Positions 47,709 through 59,122 of a stretch of DNA of 64,000 bases are shown in pieces. Source of the DNA: Monosporascus cannonballus (Eukaryota; Ascomycota; Sordariomycetes; Xylariales); contig QJNS01000223.1 in the NCBI GenBank assembly GCA_004154925.1, positions 62,001-126,000 of the forward strand. The letters run 5' to 3'. The stretch's first letter is position 1, and each line of letters opens with the position of its first letter. The notes below the pieces were generated by a model. The model was not told the origin of the DNA and ran no database searches. It saw only the letters and a list, made by a program, of their open reading frames with translations. A program made the position numbers and the translations under genes.

Positions 47709-49089
47709 TCTGGTCGGACTAGTAGAATCAGGCAGCTTTTAGGTAGGTAAACAATACTTAGGACAAGCTCGGAATTCAGATCGTAGGTATCGCGGGATCA
47801 CCGGTAGAGAGGGCTGGAACTAGGTACATATACAGCGGATGATGTCGTGGGACGAGCTACACAACTACACAGAAGTAATAGGGAAGAGACACAAGTTTGT
47901 AGAAAGTTTCAATAACAGAAGAGAAGCTGGGGAAAGGCAGGAAGCGTACTGATGAAGGTCGATCCAGCGAGGTACGAGGCCCTAGTGGTGGAGTGGCCGT
48001 TATCTCCTATCCCGCCATTCCCGTACGTAGCCTATTTGTTAGGTTGTTCTAGACTCTGGACAACAAAGCACACCTGCTGCAAGCCCTTGATCTCAAGCGA
48101 TACAGGTGTGTTGGGTACCTAACGAAAAGTGAGACTTAACGTTAAGGGATGACACCTTCATCATGCGGAGCTACTGTACACGAGATGAGGTAGGAGCCTC
48201 GAGTAACTATCGGTGCTTTGGTACATCGGACTATGCCTTACTTTACACATGGCGTTACATAGGCGCCCGTCCGATTAGCAAGTGTATAATACCCAACGTG
48301 TACAATCCAGAAAATGAAGTGCGTGAACTTTTCCGAATAATTGCATACGTAACGCCGCCGAAAAGCTTGTAATCCCCTCCCACCCAGAATATGAGCTGTA
48401 CAACTTCAACGGCGCGGGAAAATTTCAAAACTTGCCTACCTACCTTACGCTATGGATGAGGGGCATTTGCGACCTAAAGTGATCTGGCCTCCTTTTATGA
48501 CATCATTTGTGGCACCTATGCATTTGCCAAGCGATTGGGGCTTTGACAGGAGATAGAGGGGTCAGCGACTACCTCCTGGCATGATCCACCTCCTTCAGAT
48601 ACGTTCGAGGCGGAACGTTATTCCCAAGTTAACTGCATATGCAACAAGGCCTAACTTCGCAAGACACTTTAGAAGGGCCAGCGGTATTCTGTAAGAGCAT
48701 TCGATGATTAAGGGGTAGCACCTCTTATATTATAGTGCCCAATCCAGAGTACCATCTTACATGTAGCTTAGGTATAAATGTAGATGGACCATGAGGTCTG
48801 TGTGTCGTGGACCGCGCTAAGAGGGGGAAAAAAGGAGGGGAAAAAAAGAAGGGGAGGGAAAAAAATTTCAATGCTCTCGTCTTCACAGCTTCGGGGATAT
48901 TTGCCATCATACTAGAATTACCAAGCCGCCCTGATGGCGCATGTTAGCCCATTCTAGATAATTTCGTATCTTTGGGGAATCGTCCTCTAGGGGCAACAAC
49001 GAAGATCCTCTCTGCATATGCCGTCCACAAGAGGCTTAGTTGTTCGACGTCCCATCTACAAAGTAGGTATACAATGAGATCCTACCTGC
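47709..49089. other. Intergenic region, GH63 gene / RasGEF gene
   Basis: About 1.4 kb upstream of the GH63 start and downstream of the RasGEF stop. It carries TACCTACCTACC near 48,436 and a homopurine tract (listed separately). A 69-codon open frame (48,163-48,372) has no support. I see no RNA gene. Confidence 0.45.
48819..48865 (+). repeat. 47-nt homopurine tract
   Basis: An unbroken purine run alternates G blocks and A blocks. It is nearly mirror-symmetric in parts, which favours triplex (H-DNA) formation under supercoiling. It lies about 1.1 kb upstream of the GH63 start codon. Confidence 0.8.
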
Positions 49090-52000
49090 TTACTTCGCAA
49101 ACCAGGGGAACTTCTTCTTTCCAGTATCAAGAGGAGTTCCTGTCGTACTCTCGACCTGGACACTGCGTTGATAGATTTCCTGTGCGAAGTGGTTAACTTT
49201 AAGCTGCGCCCAAGACGTTGATATTCACTAAAACCTTACCTCATCGTCAGTGGGCATAAGGCAGTCCAGAATAAGCTCCCTTGCCGTGTCGTGCTTGGAA
49301 AGGTTGGGATAGGGTGCGCCCTGGCTTTTCATTATGGGCAGCAGCACTTCTCCTAGGATCTCAAACTTCTTCCAGTTGATCCGGTCGCCGTCTTGCCCCA
49401 CAAGTGTCTGGCCTCCCTCTTCTGCCGATACAAGGTCCCTACGATGTAACGGGATGAAAGGGATCCGCGGCAGCGGAGAATTCTCCCATGCCAGCCGATA
49501 GGCGAAGTGACTCTTCTGCGTTCCCATCAACAGCACTAACCTCGCAAATCGCTTCTGCACATCCGTCGGCACAAGCGCTCGCGTCTGTGATAGGCGATGG
49601 ACCGCTGTTCCATTGATGCCAGCAAGCACAGCCGCGAGGCCGTTGTAGTTATTGAGTAGTCGCAGCTTCAGTGCGATATTCATGAATTTCTCTAGAATCT
49701 GCGCCCGGTGCTTTGCTTTATCCCGCATCAGGATCATGTTCGAAACCCATTTTGCAACGTGGTTGAAGTGGTTGATCATGCGGTTAATGTTCTGCATGGC
49801 CCTGCACTTTGCCTTGAGGTCGGCATTCAAACTGACGTGCCGGACCAAGTCACGTATTCGAATTGACGAGAACATGACCCAGTCAATTCTGGTGATCTCG
49901 TCTGCGATGTCTTCGTCAGCTGTGTCCATGAATATGTGGTACCGAAATTTCGTAAGAGGTAAAGTCGACGTCGGCACCATGGTCGCCGCCTCCCGCTCGT
50001 AATCCTCATATGAATGGAACTGGAACGAGTGTAACTTTCCGGCCACGCCGTAATCTGTCTGTAGTGAGGAGCTGGCTGAGGGTCGCCGCTCTACCGCATC
50101 GTCCACGCCCAGCGAGCTGAAACTATCCGAGTAGTCACTGCGCTTCGAGGGGGCTAAGGAATCCTTGCGCCCTTGGGGCTCTTCGACATCCTCTTCTACC
50201 ACCCAGCCCGTATCGTCGTCCTCGATTACGTTGAAGTCTAAGGATCTACGCATCTGTTGCGCCGCAGCCGCAAATATTGGCTCCGTCGACAAGTGTCTTA
50301 TGAAGTCTTCCAACCTGCTTCTCACTACTGGCCGCGCGAAATCTCCCGGATAAGTCGCCACCCATTTGGCAACAACTTCGATGATCCGCAGTTGCGTCGA
50401 CGTCTTGGTGAGGTAGTGGATAGATTTGTCCTCCTTGACACTGTCCAGCCGTGTCAGAATGGCCGAAAAGAGCCGTCCCGGGGCAGCGAACTTCCGGTAC
50501 AGGCACAAGAAGATATCCGAAAAGTTGCAATCGACCCTGGACATCTTTGGAGCAAGGAGACGGTCAACTAATTCGTCAAACGTGACTCCGCCCGTCTTCT
50601 TGTTTGCTCGCTCGAACACCATGTCGTCGGTCCGTTGTAAAATTGGTATTTCATCGGAGTATCTGTAAGACTCCGCGTCTGATTCGTCAATATTAAAGAA
50701 CGAGGCAGCGTGCTGAGTACGATCTAGTCGGATTCCAGGAGTGCGGAGCATACTTGAGATTGTCTGAGATGTTTCGTCATCTGGATTATCCTGGAAATAC
50801 CCTGAGGCATGACTCCCTAGTAGGTCGTTACGAGGTGATCTCGAAAGGTTTCGATGGTCCGCGCTTGATGCTGAAAAGCCCCGAATGAGCGACATGTCTG
50901 AGCTCGCACGGCTATGCTTGCTATGTTGGCTAATAGGACGCGCATTTATCGGTTCTAGTGGAGCATCAAGATGAGCTGCAGAGGCAGCTCGCCGCCTCTG
51001 TCCCGCTCCTTCTGGGCTCTCAGCATCTAGGAACATCTGCGTTAGTCACGACAGATGAACCCAAGACCCGGCGCATCGAATCCCACACCACCTCGGCTCG
51101 ATGAGCCGAACGTGCGCAAACCGGATGTCATTCAACTAACCTTGACGACTTAGCACCAATGCCTTGAGTAGTGTGAATAGGGATATTCTCGCCGTTTCCG
51201 GCTTACTAGCGGAGGTTTTAAATGTGGCAAGGCATGACTGGCAGGCACTAGCAACAGCCTCCGTGTCGATCTGTCTTGCATTTTCGGGGTTGTCACATTT
51301 CGTAGCCACCAGGACGGTGGGTAACGACGAATTCACAAGGGCATCTATCCAGATCGTCAGTCCACCTTCCTCATCCCGACGAACTCTTAGGATGCGCAGC
51401 ATGGCATTCACGTGTATAATTGTAGCCACTTACTGAGGGTATCGGGCAACTGCATAATGCTTTCACGGTTCATGACGTCGTATAAGAGTAAAACGCCATG
51501 AATCCGGGGCATGATAGCGCCGCCCATTTGCCTTGGCCATTGTATCTGGCGATTGGGATCCACGTCGAAATATTCGAGATCTAATTCAAACAACGTCACG
51601 GCGTAGGGCAAGTTGTCGACGTTGATGCGCGCGGTCGTGGCACTGGGACCGGGTGGACGGGGCAGGGACATGGCACGTTGTATGAACTGGGTCTTCCCTA
51701 CCCCATTGGCGCCAATGACGGCAATATTGAGATACTCCATAACGATATCCGCACAAGGCTGTTCATATACCCGAGTTAGTCAATGGCGCGAATTCGGGCC
51801 TATTCAATCGTCTCCCCAGTCCGATGGTTCGTACCAGGTCACAAGACTCGGACAGTATCAATGATTCTCTGCGCGGAGCGGGCTCGACTGGCGACAGTGA
51901 TTTGTCATCGCGAGGCAAAAACGAACTTGAATTAGGAGGCCAGTTCTCCTCATCCAAACCGCCGGAAAGATGATATGGCAAGAATAAAGGATCGTCGACT

Positions 52001-52263
52001 ATAGCCTCAAAAGATCCACGGCGAATAGCAGCTTCTTGTTCGCCTCCTACAAGGTGAGCGACAGAGGCTGTTGGCGTTATCGAATGGCTCGCATCCGTGC
52101 ACGGGGAAGGAATCGATGGTCTAGGGGAGACAGGAGAAGTAGCTTTGGGCTGACTTCCACCTGGTGACGCGCCCACGCCCTGCTGCGTTGCGAGAGGTTG
52201 TGCAGGACTGGAATCGCCTAAGAGCTTGTGAGCAAACTGCGCATCTGCTTTGGTAAAAGCCAT
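49090..52263 (-). CDS. Ras guanine-nucleotide exchange factor with N-terminal Ras-like domain
   Basis: CDC25-type exchange factor that should activate a Ras-family GTPase. Exons 51,835-52,263, 51,434-51,758, 51,141-51,344, 49,240-51,026 and 49,090-49,179 join in phase to 944 residues from ATG 52,263. After a Ser/Pro-rich segment, residues 150-320 form a Ras-like fold: P-loop GANGVGKT (159-166), HGVLLLYDV, LPTVLVATKCD (G4 as TKCD, 266-269). No DxxG switch II motif is seen, so GTPase activity is doubtful. The RasGEF N-domain lies at about 466-571. The catalytic domain is at about 686-911 (RIDWVMFSSIRIRDLV, NHFNHVAKWVSNMI, KLRLLNNYNGLAAVLAGI). The last exon reads EIYQRSVQVESTTGTP to KKKFPWFAK. 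The start is uncertain: exon 1 stays open to a possible acceptor (52,306), and coding-like sequence lies upstream (52,375-52,584). Confidence 0.85.
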
Positions 52264-52374
52264 GACAAGGCACACGGGGATCGTAGCCCGCCGCGCTTTT
52301 GCAAGCTGAATAGTCCACAAGGCGAGGGCTGAGGAGACGAATGGATAGATGATAAGACGAACTCAATAGACTAC

Positions 52375-52584
52375 GTACAGGCTATCTTTCGCCTTCAATT
52401 CAGAACCCGATTCCGACTTCGACTTCGCACGAGCTAACTTAGTGAATGGCAAGGGAGCCTGCAAGCGCCACCGAGGCGAGGCGGGCGGATCTTCGGGGAT
52501 TGTTTTGTCGACCAGCTTCTATAGTATCGAGTGGATGCCGGAATTGACGGGCAGCGCGGCGTCCGAGCTAGTAACGAAGGGATT
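52375..52584 (-). other. Probable 5' exon of the RasGEF gene with an in-frame TAG
   Basis: After CTAAT and TTTATGTGCAG (a good 3' splice site) the minus strand reads NPFVTSSDAALPVNSGIHS-IL, then TAG (52,519-52,521). It then continues in the same frame KLVDKTIPEDPPASPRW, LQAPLPFTKLARAKSKSESG and LKAKDSLY. A GTAGTC donor (52,369-52,374) and CTATTCAG acceptor would join it in phase to LAKARRATIPVCLVMAFTKA at 52,305. Both sides of the TAG look coding. The stop may be a real nonsense mutation, a sequencing error, a read-through site, or the 3' end (CTATAG) of an alternative intron. Confidence 0.5.
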
Positions 52585-55390
52585 CTGCACATAAAGATCA
52601 TTAGCGAGCCAGATCCAGGAGAAGCCCCGTCATGGCGCGTCGAGAAATACATACATTATGTGTATAGGGAGTTTGACTGCTAGGGATTAAATTACGCAGG
52701 CGGGTGCAATCTCATGGCCGCGCCTACAAATCGGGCTCTACCTGGTACTCAGGCAGGATCGGGGACCGTCAGCAGAAAAAGATGTCGGATGACAGCACTC
52801 CCGTCCACACGCATTGACACTGAGGGGGGTAGAGAGGTAGATGTATGTAAACTGGATTTATAGTATGTGATATATATGCATATGTACGCACCTACATAGG
52901 GTACATATTACAGGCCGTTACCGGACGTACCTTTTTGGTAACGAACCACTTTACAATGAATGACCCCGTCGCTTCTCTACCGGAAGGTTTGAAGTCGCTA
53001 TTTTCGTTCTTCATGAATTGGAGGGTACTGCAAGCGCGTCGGACCCTGACCCCTTACATGCCTTAAGTAGGTAGGGTTTGCATGTACAATAGCATCTGTC
53101 AGCGTCGAGCACGTGCAACCGAACGATGCAAGCGTGGCGTCGAGTCCCTATCTGCACTAATCCCCTCCCTGGCCCCATAAATTCAAAACCGGGGGTTGCA
53201 ACGCTGCAAAGCTTCTAGACACACCTATAATAAGAGCATCTCCATTGTGCCATAAGCTAGGTTGCAAACCCCCAATTTGTATATGTACTTAAGTAGTTAT
53301 CCATTCAACTACCTATAATCGGTAATAATCTGGGGAGTATAAACACTACCTAGTAAACATATAAGGAAATCGAAGCATCGTAGGAGCTGAAACGTAGGTA
53401 GCAGAAAGATCTTTACAGAGTGGAGACAGAGCTAATAATTGCCAACCGTCCCACGTTTAATTGATAATTGGAGTATCAACTACGTACCTCCAAATACTCA
53501 ATCCACCTAACATCCAAGCCCATTTCCACTTACTCTAATCCCATGCATTCTCACCTCGAAGCCTCGAGTACGAGGAGTTTTGCCAGTAATATTGGGGAAC
53601 GCTCCTCAGCTAGTAATCGGCCTTCGACAGCATCCACTAGGAACTAGATAAGTGAGAACTGTACTTAGCCTGTTATGAGATCTGCCAATAACCTGCAGCC
53701 TAGTCCACGTGGGTTGTGGAGTGGTCACCATGGGACATCTCTGCCGTATCATATCAGCATATTATGCAAGCTTGGCTCCGTATGCAACTATTTACATGGC
53801 CATATCGGGGTAAGTAACTACGGCGGCGTTCCTACATATCATTCCTCACCTTGCATCAAGCTCTCACCTACATCGTAAGTACGGACGGAGCCCAGGACGC
53901 ATAATTAGCTATAACTTCCCGGCAATTACCTTCAGTACGTCTCGATGTACAAGATGCCAAAGGAACATGTGCTGCATATCTACATGTAATCAGCCGTTCT
54001 TCTCCTGGCCGTCCGACTGAATGGTGATCTCGCTGGCGCGCCACAAAGCTACACGACCATGCATCCCAGAGCATGCTATGTATTGTAAGCTCATGTATCA
54101 TTCCGAACTCGGAAGTCTAGACTTCCTAGGATGCCTTTTCTTCTCCCATTTGGAAACTTTATCATACTATACTCATTACTAGGCACTTGATTTGTCAGTT
54201 ATCAAACTTGATCTATGGCCGTCTCTAACATGGGCAACTACACAGAGGCTTGCTAAGTAGAAGCAATACTGATATTCATACCTTAAGAGTGTTTACTGGG
54301 TGACAGAAGACAGCGACAGCTTTATAGTTACACAGACAGGCAAAGCCGGCTTGATCTACGCCAGGATTAGGGGTTAAAAGGCTTGGCAATATAACTGACT
54401 CCCAGTTGGATAGTTTAACCATGTTTATATTCCATGACGAAGGGGGGACAGGAAAAGATGAACGAGAAACTTTGGTTTTCGTCTTGTTTGACATGTCATG
54501 GAACTGATTCTGCTGCTGACTGCTTTGCAGTAAGTATACTTTATCAGATTCGTAATACAAATGCTTTGGGGAAGGTGCCCCTAATTCGTTTGCATCTGTA
54601 TGCTAGTTCCAATATCTGGTAGCGAGTGTTAGGAACTTCTGTCTAAACGGTCTGCTGTATGGGTAAATTGTTTTCATGGATTTATCTCGATGTGGCCAGG
54701 AAAACCCCATAAAAGAAATCATACACATATAGAGAAAGTTCCGGAATATACATGACTCAATGAGCCCAGGGGGTTCGGATGGAGATCTCACCTATTAGTG
54801 CTTTGGGCATCCACGAATCATATGATATATGAGACAATAGGAGCTAATGTCAATGAGAAAACAAAGGCAAATGGGACACGTGAAAGATAAAACGCCTTCA
54901 GTTGTGGCTGACTTAGGCATCCGTCTGTACACAATTTGGGATGGACCACCCGTTTGCTTCGACACAACAGTGATAGCAGTAGCACATGTCCTCCTTTGTT
55001 TGTTGCTGTGAATTGATGCCTGCGTAACCTGGAATTCGGAAATTCTAATTAACTTTAAACTCGCCGAGGTGGTCAGCGCACTTCAATATGTAATTCGTAA
55101 TGTGATAACCTATTTCACGATTTCCATCTTGGAGGCGAGTTGTTTCCTTAACGGCTATATCTTGCTATTATTTCCACGCCGACTAAAATTTACTTTTAAT
55201 TCGTCGTTAATATCAATTCCTGCTGTGTCATTGTCGGTTTTACTTCATTGTTATCTCCTCAGCAACTTCGCTCTCCGTTGTTTCCTCGACAACACCATCT
55301 CACCATTGCGCCTGCCATTATTCAATTCCATATCGATGACACCGAGACCCGCCCACCATAAGTACGTCAGTTTCGACCTGCTCTTGTAAC
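52585..55390. other. Long gene-free intergenic region, RasGEF / Mil1-like
   Basis: About 2.8 kb between two divergent genes, the longest gap in the gene-bearing part. Composition is mildly AT-rich but not RIP-like. Short motifs with TAGGTA recur (53,066-53,074, 53,394). No coding domain, tRNA or 5S gene was recognised; open frames are short and lack homology that I can see. The last 300 bases are C/T-rich and probably form the Mil1-like promoter and 5' UTR. Confidence 0.45.
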
Positions 55391-57989
55391 ATGTCTCTCT
55401 CTTCATCCCCAGGATCGTCAGGAGACGAAAGTAGCATCATCATGGGCCGCAACAGCAGCTTAGGACGAGGCACCTTTCCCCGGCGCGTCGAGCTCGACAT
55501 GGCCGCAATCATGAACTTGGAACAGAAACACTCCCTTCAAGTCCTTATAAACAACATTATCGACGACATGCAGAAGGATCTCTGCGCCATCTTCGACAAT
55601 TTGGGGACCGACCGTGACTCTTCTGATGAAGGAATCAAGCCGCCCAAGGCAACATTCAACCTGATTCCCAATCCCCGTAGCGCCAAATATTGTCACCTGT
55701 ACAGTAGCAAAGACAATGGCACCGAGGAAACCCAAGATGCAAAAATTGCATCGCCTGAGCTCATCATGCCGCCCGCGCCCGTCATGCCGCCTGGATCTAC
55801 CTTGTTGCCGTCCCAACCTCTTTTGGTCATCCCTAAGTCGGTCGAGGAGGCAAGCCTGATGTCTGGAAAGACTGAAAACGAAATTTTGTCTGGCAGCCTC
55901 TCTGAGCTGAAGAAAGACCTGCTGGTTTATTTCGGAAAATGGAAAGTCAGTGTGCAGAAACGACTCTCTGATATGACCATCAAGGGCAATGGTACCGGTG
56001 GAGTTCCTGCTGGCCAAGGACCGCAGCAAGGCCCCGGTTCTGCTAGACCCAAGAACAAGCCCAACCAGGGAAGGGCTGCGATTAAACAAGGTGGTGAGTC
56101 TTTACTTCACCCCCTACACCTGTCCCATTGACTAGTATGTTCAATCACCGCGGCAGGCCTCTCCCGCTGCGTTAACCTCAGGGCCACAATCCTTCTCTTC
56201 TTCCTTTCCACCGTGATCTCACAGTCCTCTCGCCTCACCACAATGAATATCTCCCGAATTATCGCAGTTGCTCGGTCCTTCCCATCTGGGAATTGGTCTG
56301 CCAAAAGATAGTGCAGCCAACTGGTGATATGTTTTTAAACGGTATAACTAACAGAGAGTGCTAGGGACCGATCCTGCTACTCTCGCATCGAACGATGCTA
56401 TGTCTCGACACTACCCGGCAACATTGAGCAGCCTGAGCAACTTGCCTAAGGAGAAGCGGGCAATGATCCTACACTGTATCATGCTGCTCCTTCTGGGTTT
56501 GGAGCACTATTTCTCATACTCGAGACGCCTCCTGCTTCATCTCGCCACTGCCCTGCAGGTCCCTGCCCATGTCCTGGCACAAGATGAAGTCAGGGTTGCG
56601 GGGGGCTTATCACAGATTGTGGGGGATATCACTTCGGACGAGATTATTCAGAAGCGAGCTGAGGAAGGAAAATCGTCTCGACGCAACAAGGCCGGTTCTA
56701 CAACTTCAACCGCTACCGGAAGCACCATCAGTCTCGCTCCGTCCCTTTTTGCGGCTGGCATCGGAACAGTATTCGGAGGCGCCTTTGGACTAGGACCGGC
56801 TACTACAGCTGCATTACTGGGAAGTATGGCCGATAGCACCGTCACTGTTGGTTCCTTGTTCGGCCTGTATGGAGGTCGTCCAGGCGGCAAGACGATGGAG
56901 TCATTTTTGAAAGATATCCCGGACTTTGGCATGCTTCCGGTACACGGATTGATGAAGTCCGCCCTGGTTGACCCCAAAGACTTGCCTGTCGAAGACAGAA
57001 GAATGCGGGTAACCATCTGCGTCAACGGTTGGCTCACGCAGGAGAGCGAGAATGTAACTGCTCCTTGGGAATTCCTGGGTTCGCAGAACGAAGTCTACGC
57101 TCTGAGACACGAGGTTGAAGTTATGGATAAGGTTGGAAGCTCGCTGGATACGGTCATGAAGAGTGCGGCGTGGAGCCTCGCGAAGAAGGAGATCGCTTCT
57201 CGCACAGGTAACGAACACCCCTCTGTGCCGTCCGACCAACAGCTCAACGGTTTCCCAGTCTTCGCTAGCCTCAACCAGGCTCTGTGGCCCATGGGTCTCC
57301 TGAAGATCAGCAAGCTTGTCGAGAACCCCTGGTGTGCCGGAATGGTTCGCGCGGAGAAGACCGGCCTAGTCCTAGCCGAAGCCCTGATGAACAAGCTTCA
57401 GGGCGAGAGAGGTGTTACCTTAATCGGCTACAGCCTCGGCGCTCGTGTCATCTACTCCTGCCTGATGTACCTTGCAGAGAAGCGGGCTTTCGGTCTGGTC
57501 GAAAACGTGGTCATGATGGGTGCCCCCTGCCCAACCGAGATACGCGTCTGGGGAGCCATGAGAAGCGCCGTCACCGGTCGTCTGGTCAATGTCTACTCCA
57601 AGAGCGATTATATGTTGGGCTTCCTCTACCGCAGCAGCTCCTGGCACTACGGCGTGGCTGGCCTTCAAAAGGTTCAGGGCGTCCCGGGCGTCGAGAACCT
57701 CAATGAGAGCGGCATCATCCACAGTCATGATAACTACCGGTACCTCCTTGGCGGCATACTCAAGAAGCTTAGCTGGGAGGATATTAGTTACGCGCAGATT
57801 GCCAAGGAGGAGGAAACGCTGGCTCAGCTCGTGGCCCAGCAGGAAAAGCTGGACCGTGAACGTGACCAGGCAGCCCAGGCAGACGCGACGGATCCCGGCA
57901 AGCCGGCTCAGAAGGCTCAGGAATCCTCGAAGCATAAGGAGAGCCGCAAGGCGGCTGGAAGAAAGGGCGGCCGAAAGCAGAACAAGTAG
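55391..57989 (+). CDS. DUF726 family (Mil1/TMCO4-like) membrane protein, putative lipase
   Basis: Two exons, 55,391-56,093 and 56,359-57,989, join in phase to 777 residues. The intron is 265 bases, with donor GTGAGT and CTAAC before the acceptor. Residues 1-234 are polar and Pro-rich, with FNLIPNPRSAKYCHLYSS and a basic linker. The second exon holds a hydrophobic helix (MILHCIMLLLLGLEHYFSYS) and a Gly/Ala-rich segment (SLFAAGIGTVFGGAFGLG) that may sit in a membrane. The DUF726 alpha/beta-hydrolase part follows: VTICVNGWL, VTLIGYSLGARVIY with nucleophile motif G-Y-S-L-G (about 591-595), VVMMGAPCP and NVYSKSDYMLGFLYR, with H in IIHSHDNYRY. The C-terminus is Lys/Ala-rich and coiled. Yeast Mil1 binds the clathrin adaptor AP-1; the enzyme activity is inferred from the Ser motif. 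Confidence 0.88.
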
Positions 57990-58381
57990 GGACGGGCGCC
58001 CAGCGGAAGCCCTATTGCGGTTCCTCGAGTGACGGCTGATAAGTCCACTACACGTGGTGAGAAGGGATACCGATACCTATGGATAAGGACGATGATAAAT
58101 GCATTTTGGCACGTATCGACAACGGAATGCCCGGAGGATAGGGTATCCCTAGGCTGCGTTTGGCCTCCCGGACCACCGAGGCTCGGCCTACAATTGTTGC
58201 ACGTATAAGTAGGGGTTTTTAGTTGCGGAACGGCGTTACAGGACGATACCTTTAAGGGTGCTGGGTAGTTGCGCCCATATTACTGCATAGCAGCGCCTTC
58301 TCGTAGCATAGGCGTATGAATTAAGCCTTGCGTTAAACCTTCCGATGTGAAGCATCTTCTTCCTCTGCTCCCGACCCCTAT
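57990..58381. other. Convergent intergenic region, Mil1-like / GatC-like
   Basis: 392 bases between two 3' ends; nothing recognisable beyond likely 3' UTRs. Confidence 0.5.
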
Positions 58382-59122
58382 TCAGTGCCTATCCGCTTTC
58401 GCGCCGCTGACCCCATCGGCCCCTCCGCTCCTAACCACAAAGTACGGCCCGGCCGTCTCACTCGCGCCGCCCAGGACATCCCAATCCTCGACTCCGTTCC
58501 TCCTCCCGGTACCGGCACCCCCCCCTCTTCCCGTCTCGCCCTGGGACCCGCCCCCAACACCACCAACTCCCCGCCGCCGCCGCCGCGGCCGTCGCGCATG
58601 GCCAACGACGTCCTCGGCCGCCAGCGCGTCCCGCAGGGCATCGAGGGCGACGGCCTGCTCGCGCGCCCCCGCGGCCGTCTCGTCGCGGATCGCGCGCAGG
58701 GGCGCCACGCCGCGCGTGTCGATCTCCCGTATCGCGCGCACGAACCCCAGCTGCGCCTCCAGGTCCGCGAGCATCCGCGCTTCCTCCTCGGACCCCGGCG
58801 CGGGCTGCGGTAGTGCCGAGAGTCGCAGGAGGTGCGACAGCGTCTGTGGGGTAATTTTCGTTGCGGCCTCGGAAGGGGTTGCTTGCGTCGGTGTTGGTGC
58901 TGGTGCTGCTGGTGCTGGTAACAGCGACCGGACGGACCACGTCGGTTTCGAGAGGATCCGGGATATCTCGTCGTCTCCTTGTTGCGACTGCGGGGTTGTT
59001 GAGTGGAAAGGTCGTCGCCGCCACCCTGCCGCCGAAGTGAGGGCTCTGGACACGCCGACCAGGCCCTGGCGTGCTGCCTTACCGCGGCATCGGTGGCAGA
59101 TTATCGTGCTCATCGTAGGCAT
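58382..59122 (-). CDS. GatC-like subunit of mitochondrial glutamyl-tRNA(Gln) amidotransferase (Gta3-type)
   Basis: Single-exon gene of 246 residues from ATG 59,122 (MPTMSTIICHRCRGKAARQG); the start is chosen because the upstream extension has no good context. The basic N-terminus, ending near RRRPFHSTTP, is a mitochondrial targeting sequence. WSVRSLLP lies near residue 76 and ITPQTLSHLLRLSALPQP near 105. Then comes LEAQLGFVRAIREIDTRGVAPLRAIRDE, the GatC core, which ties GatA to GatB. The complex converts Glu-tRNA(Gln) to Gln-tRNA(Gln) in mitochondria. The last 80 residues are Gly/Arg-rich and poorly conserved. The gene is very GC-rich, so long antisense frames occur. It diverges from Sec17. 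Confidence 0.85.
   Translation of the reverse strand: MPTMSTIICHRCRGKAARQGLVGVSRALTSAAGWRRRPFHSTTPQSQQGDDEISRILSKPTWSVRSLLPAPAAPAPTPTQATPSEAATKITPQTLSHLLRLSALPQPAPGSEEEARMLADLEAQLGFVRAIREIDTRGVAPLRAIRDETAAGAREQAVALDALRDALAAEDVVGHARRPRRRRRGVGGVGGGSQGETGRGGGAGTGRRNGVEDWDVLGGASETAGPYFVVRSGGADGVSGAKADRH

Noticed and set aside
49090..49239. RasGEF ending at VRF directly after the long exon
   Set aside because: GTAAGG there is a good donor. A 60-base intron with a TTAAC branch joins in frame to 29 conserved-looking residues ending in TAA, so the short ending was set aside.
55337..55390. Upstream mini-exon for the Mil1-like gene (ATG at 55,337, donor GTACGT)
   Set aside because: The phase does not match the acceptor at 55,412; the simple ATG at 55,391 gives one continuous frame.
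55460..56089. 209-codon frame antisense to the first exon of the Mil1-like gene
   Set aside because: The sense strand carries the gene and joins in phase to the DUF726 exon; the antisense reading has no domain.
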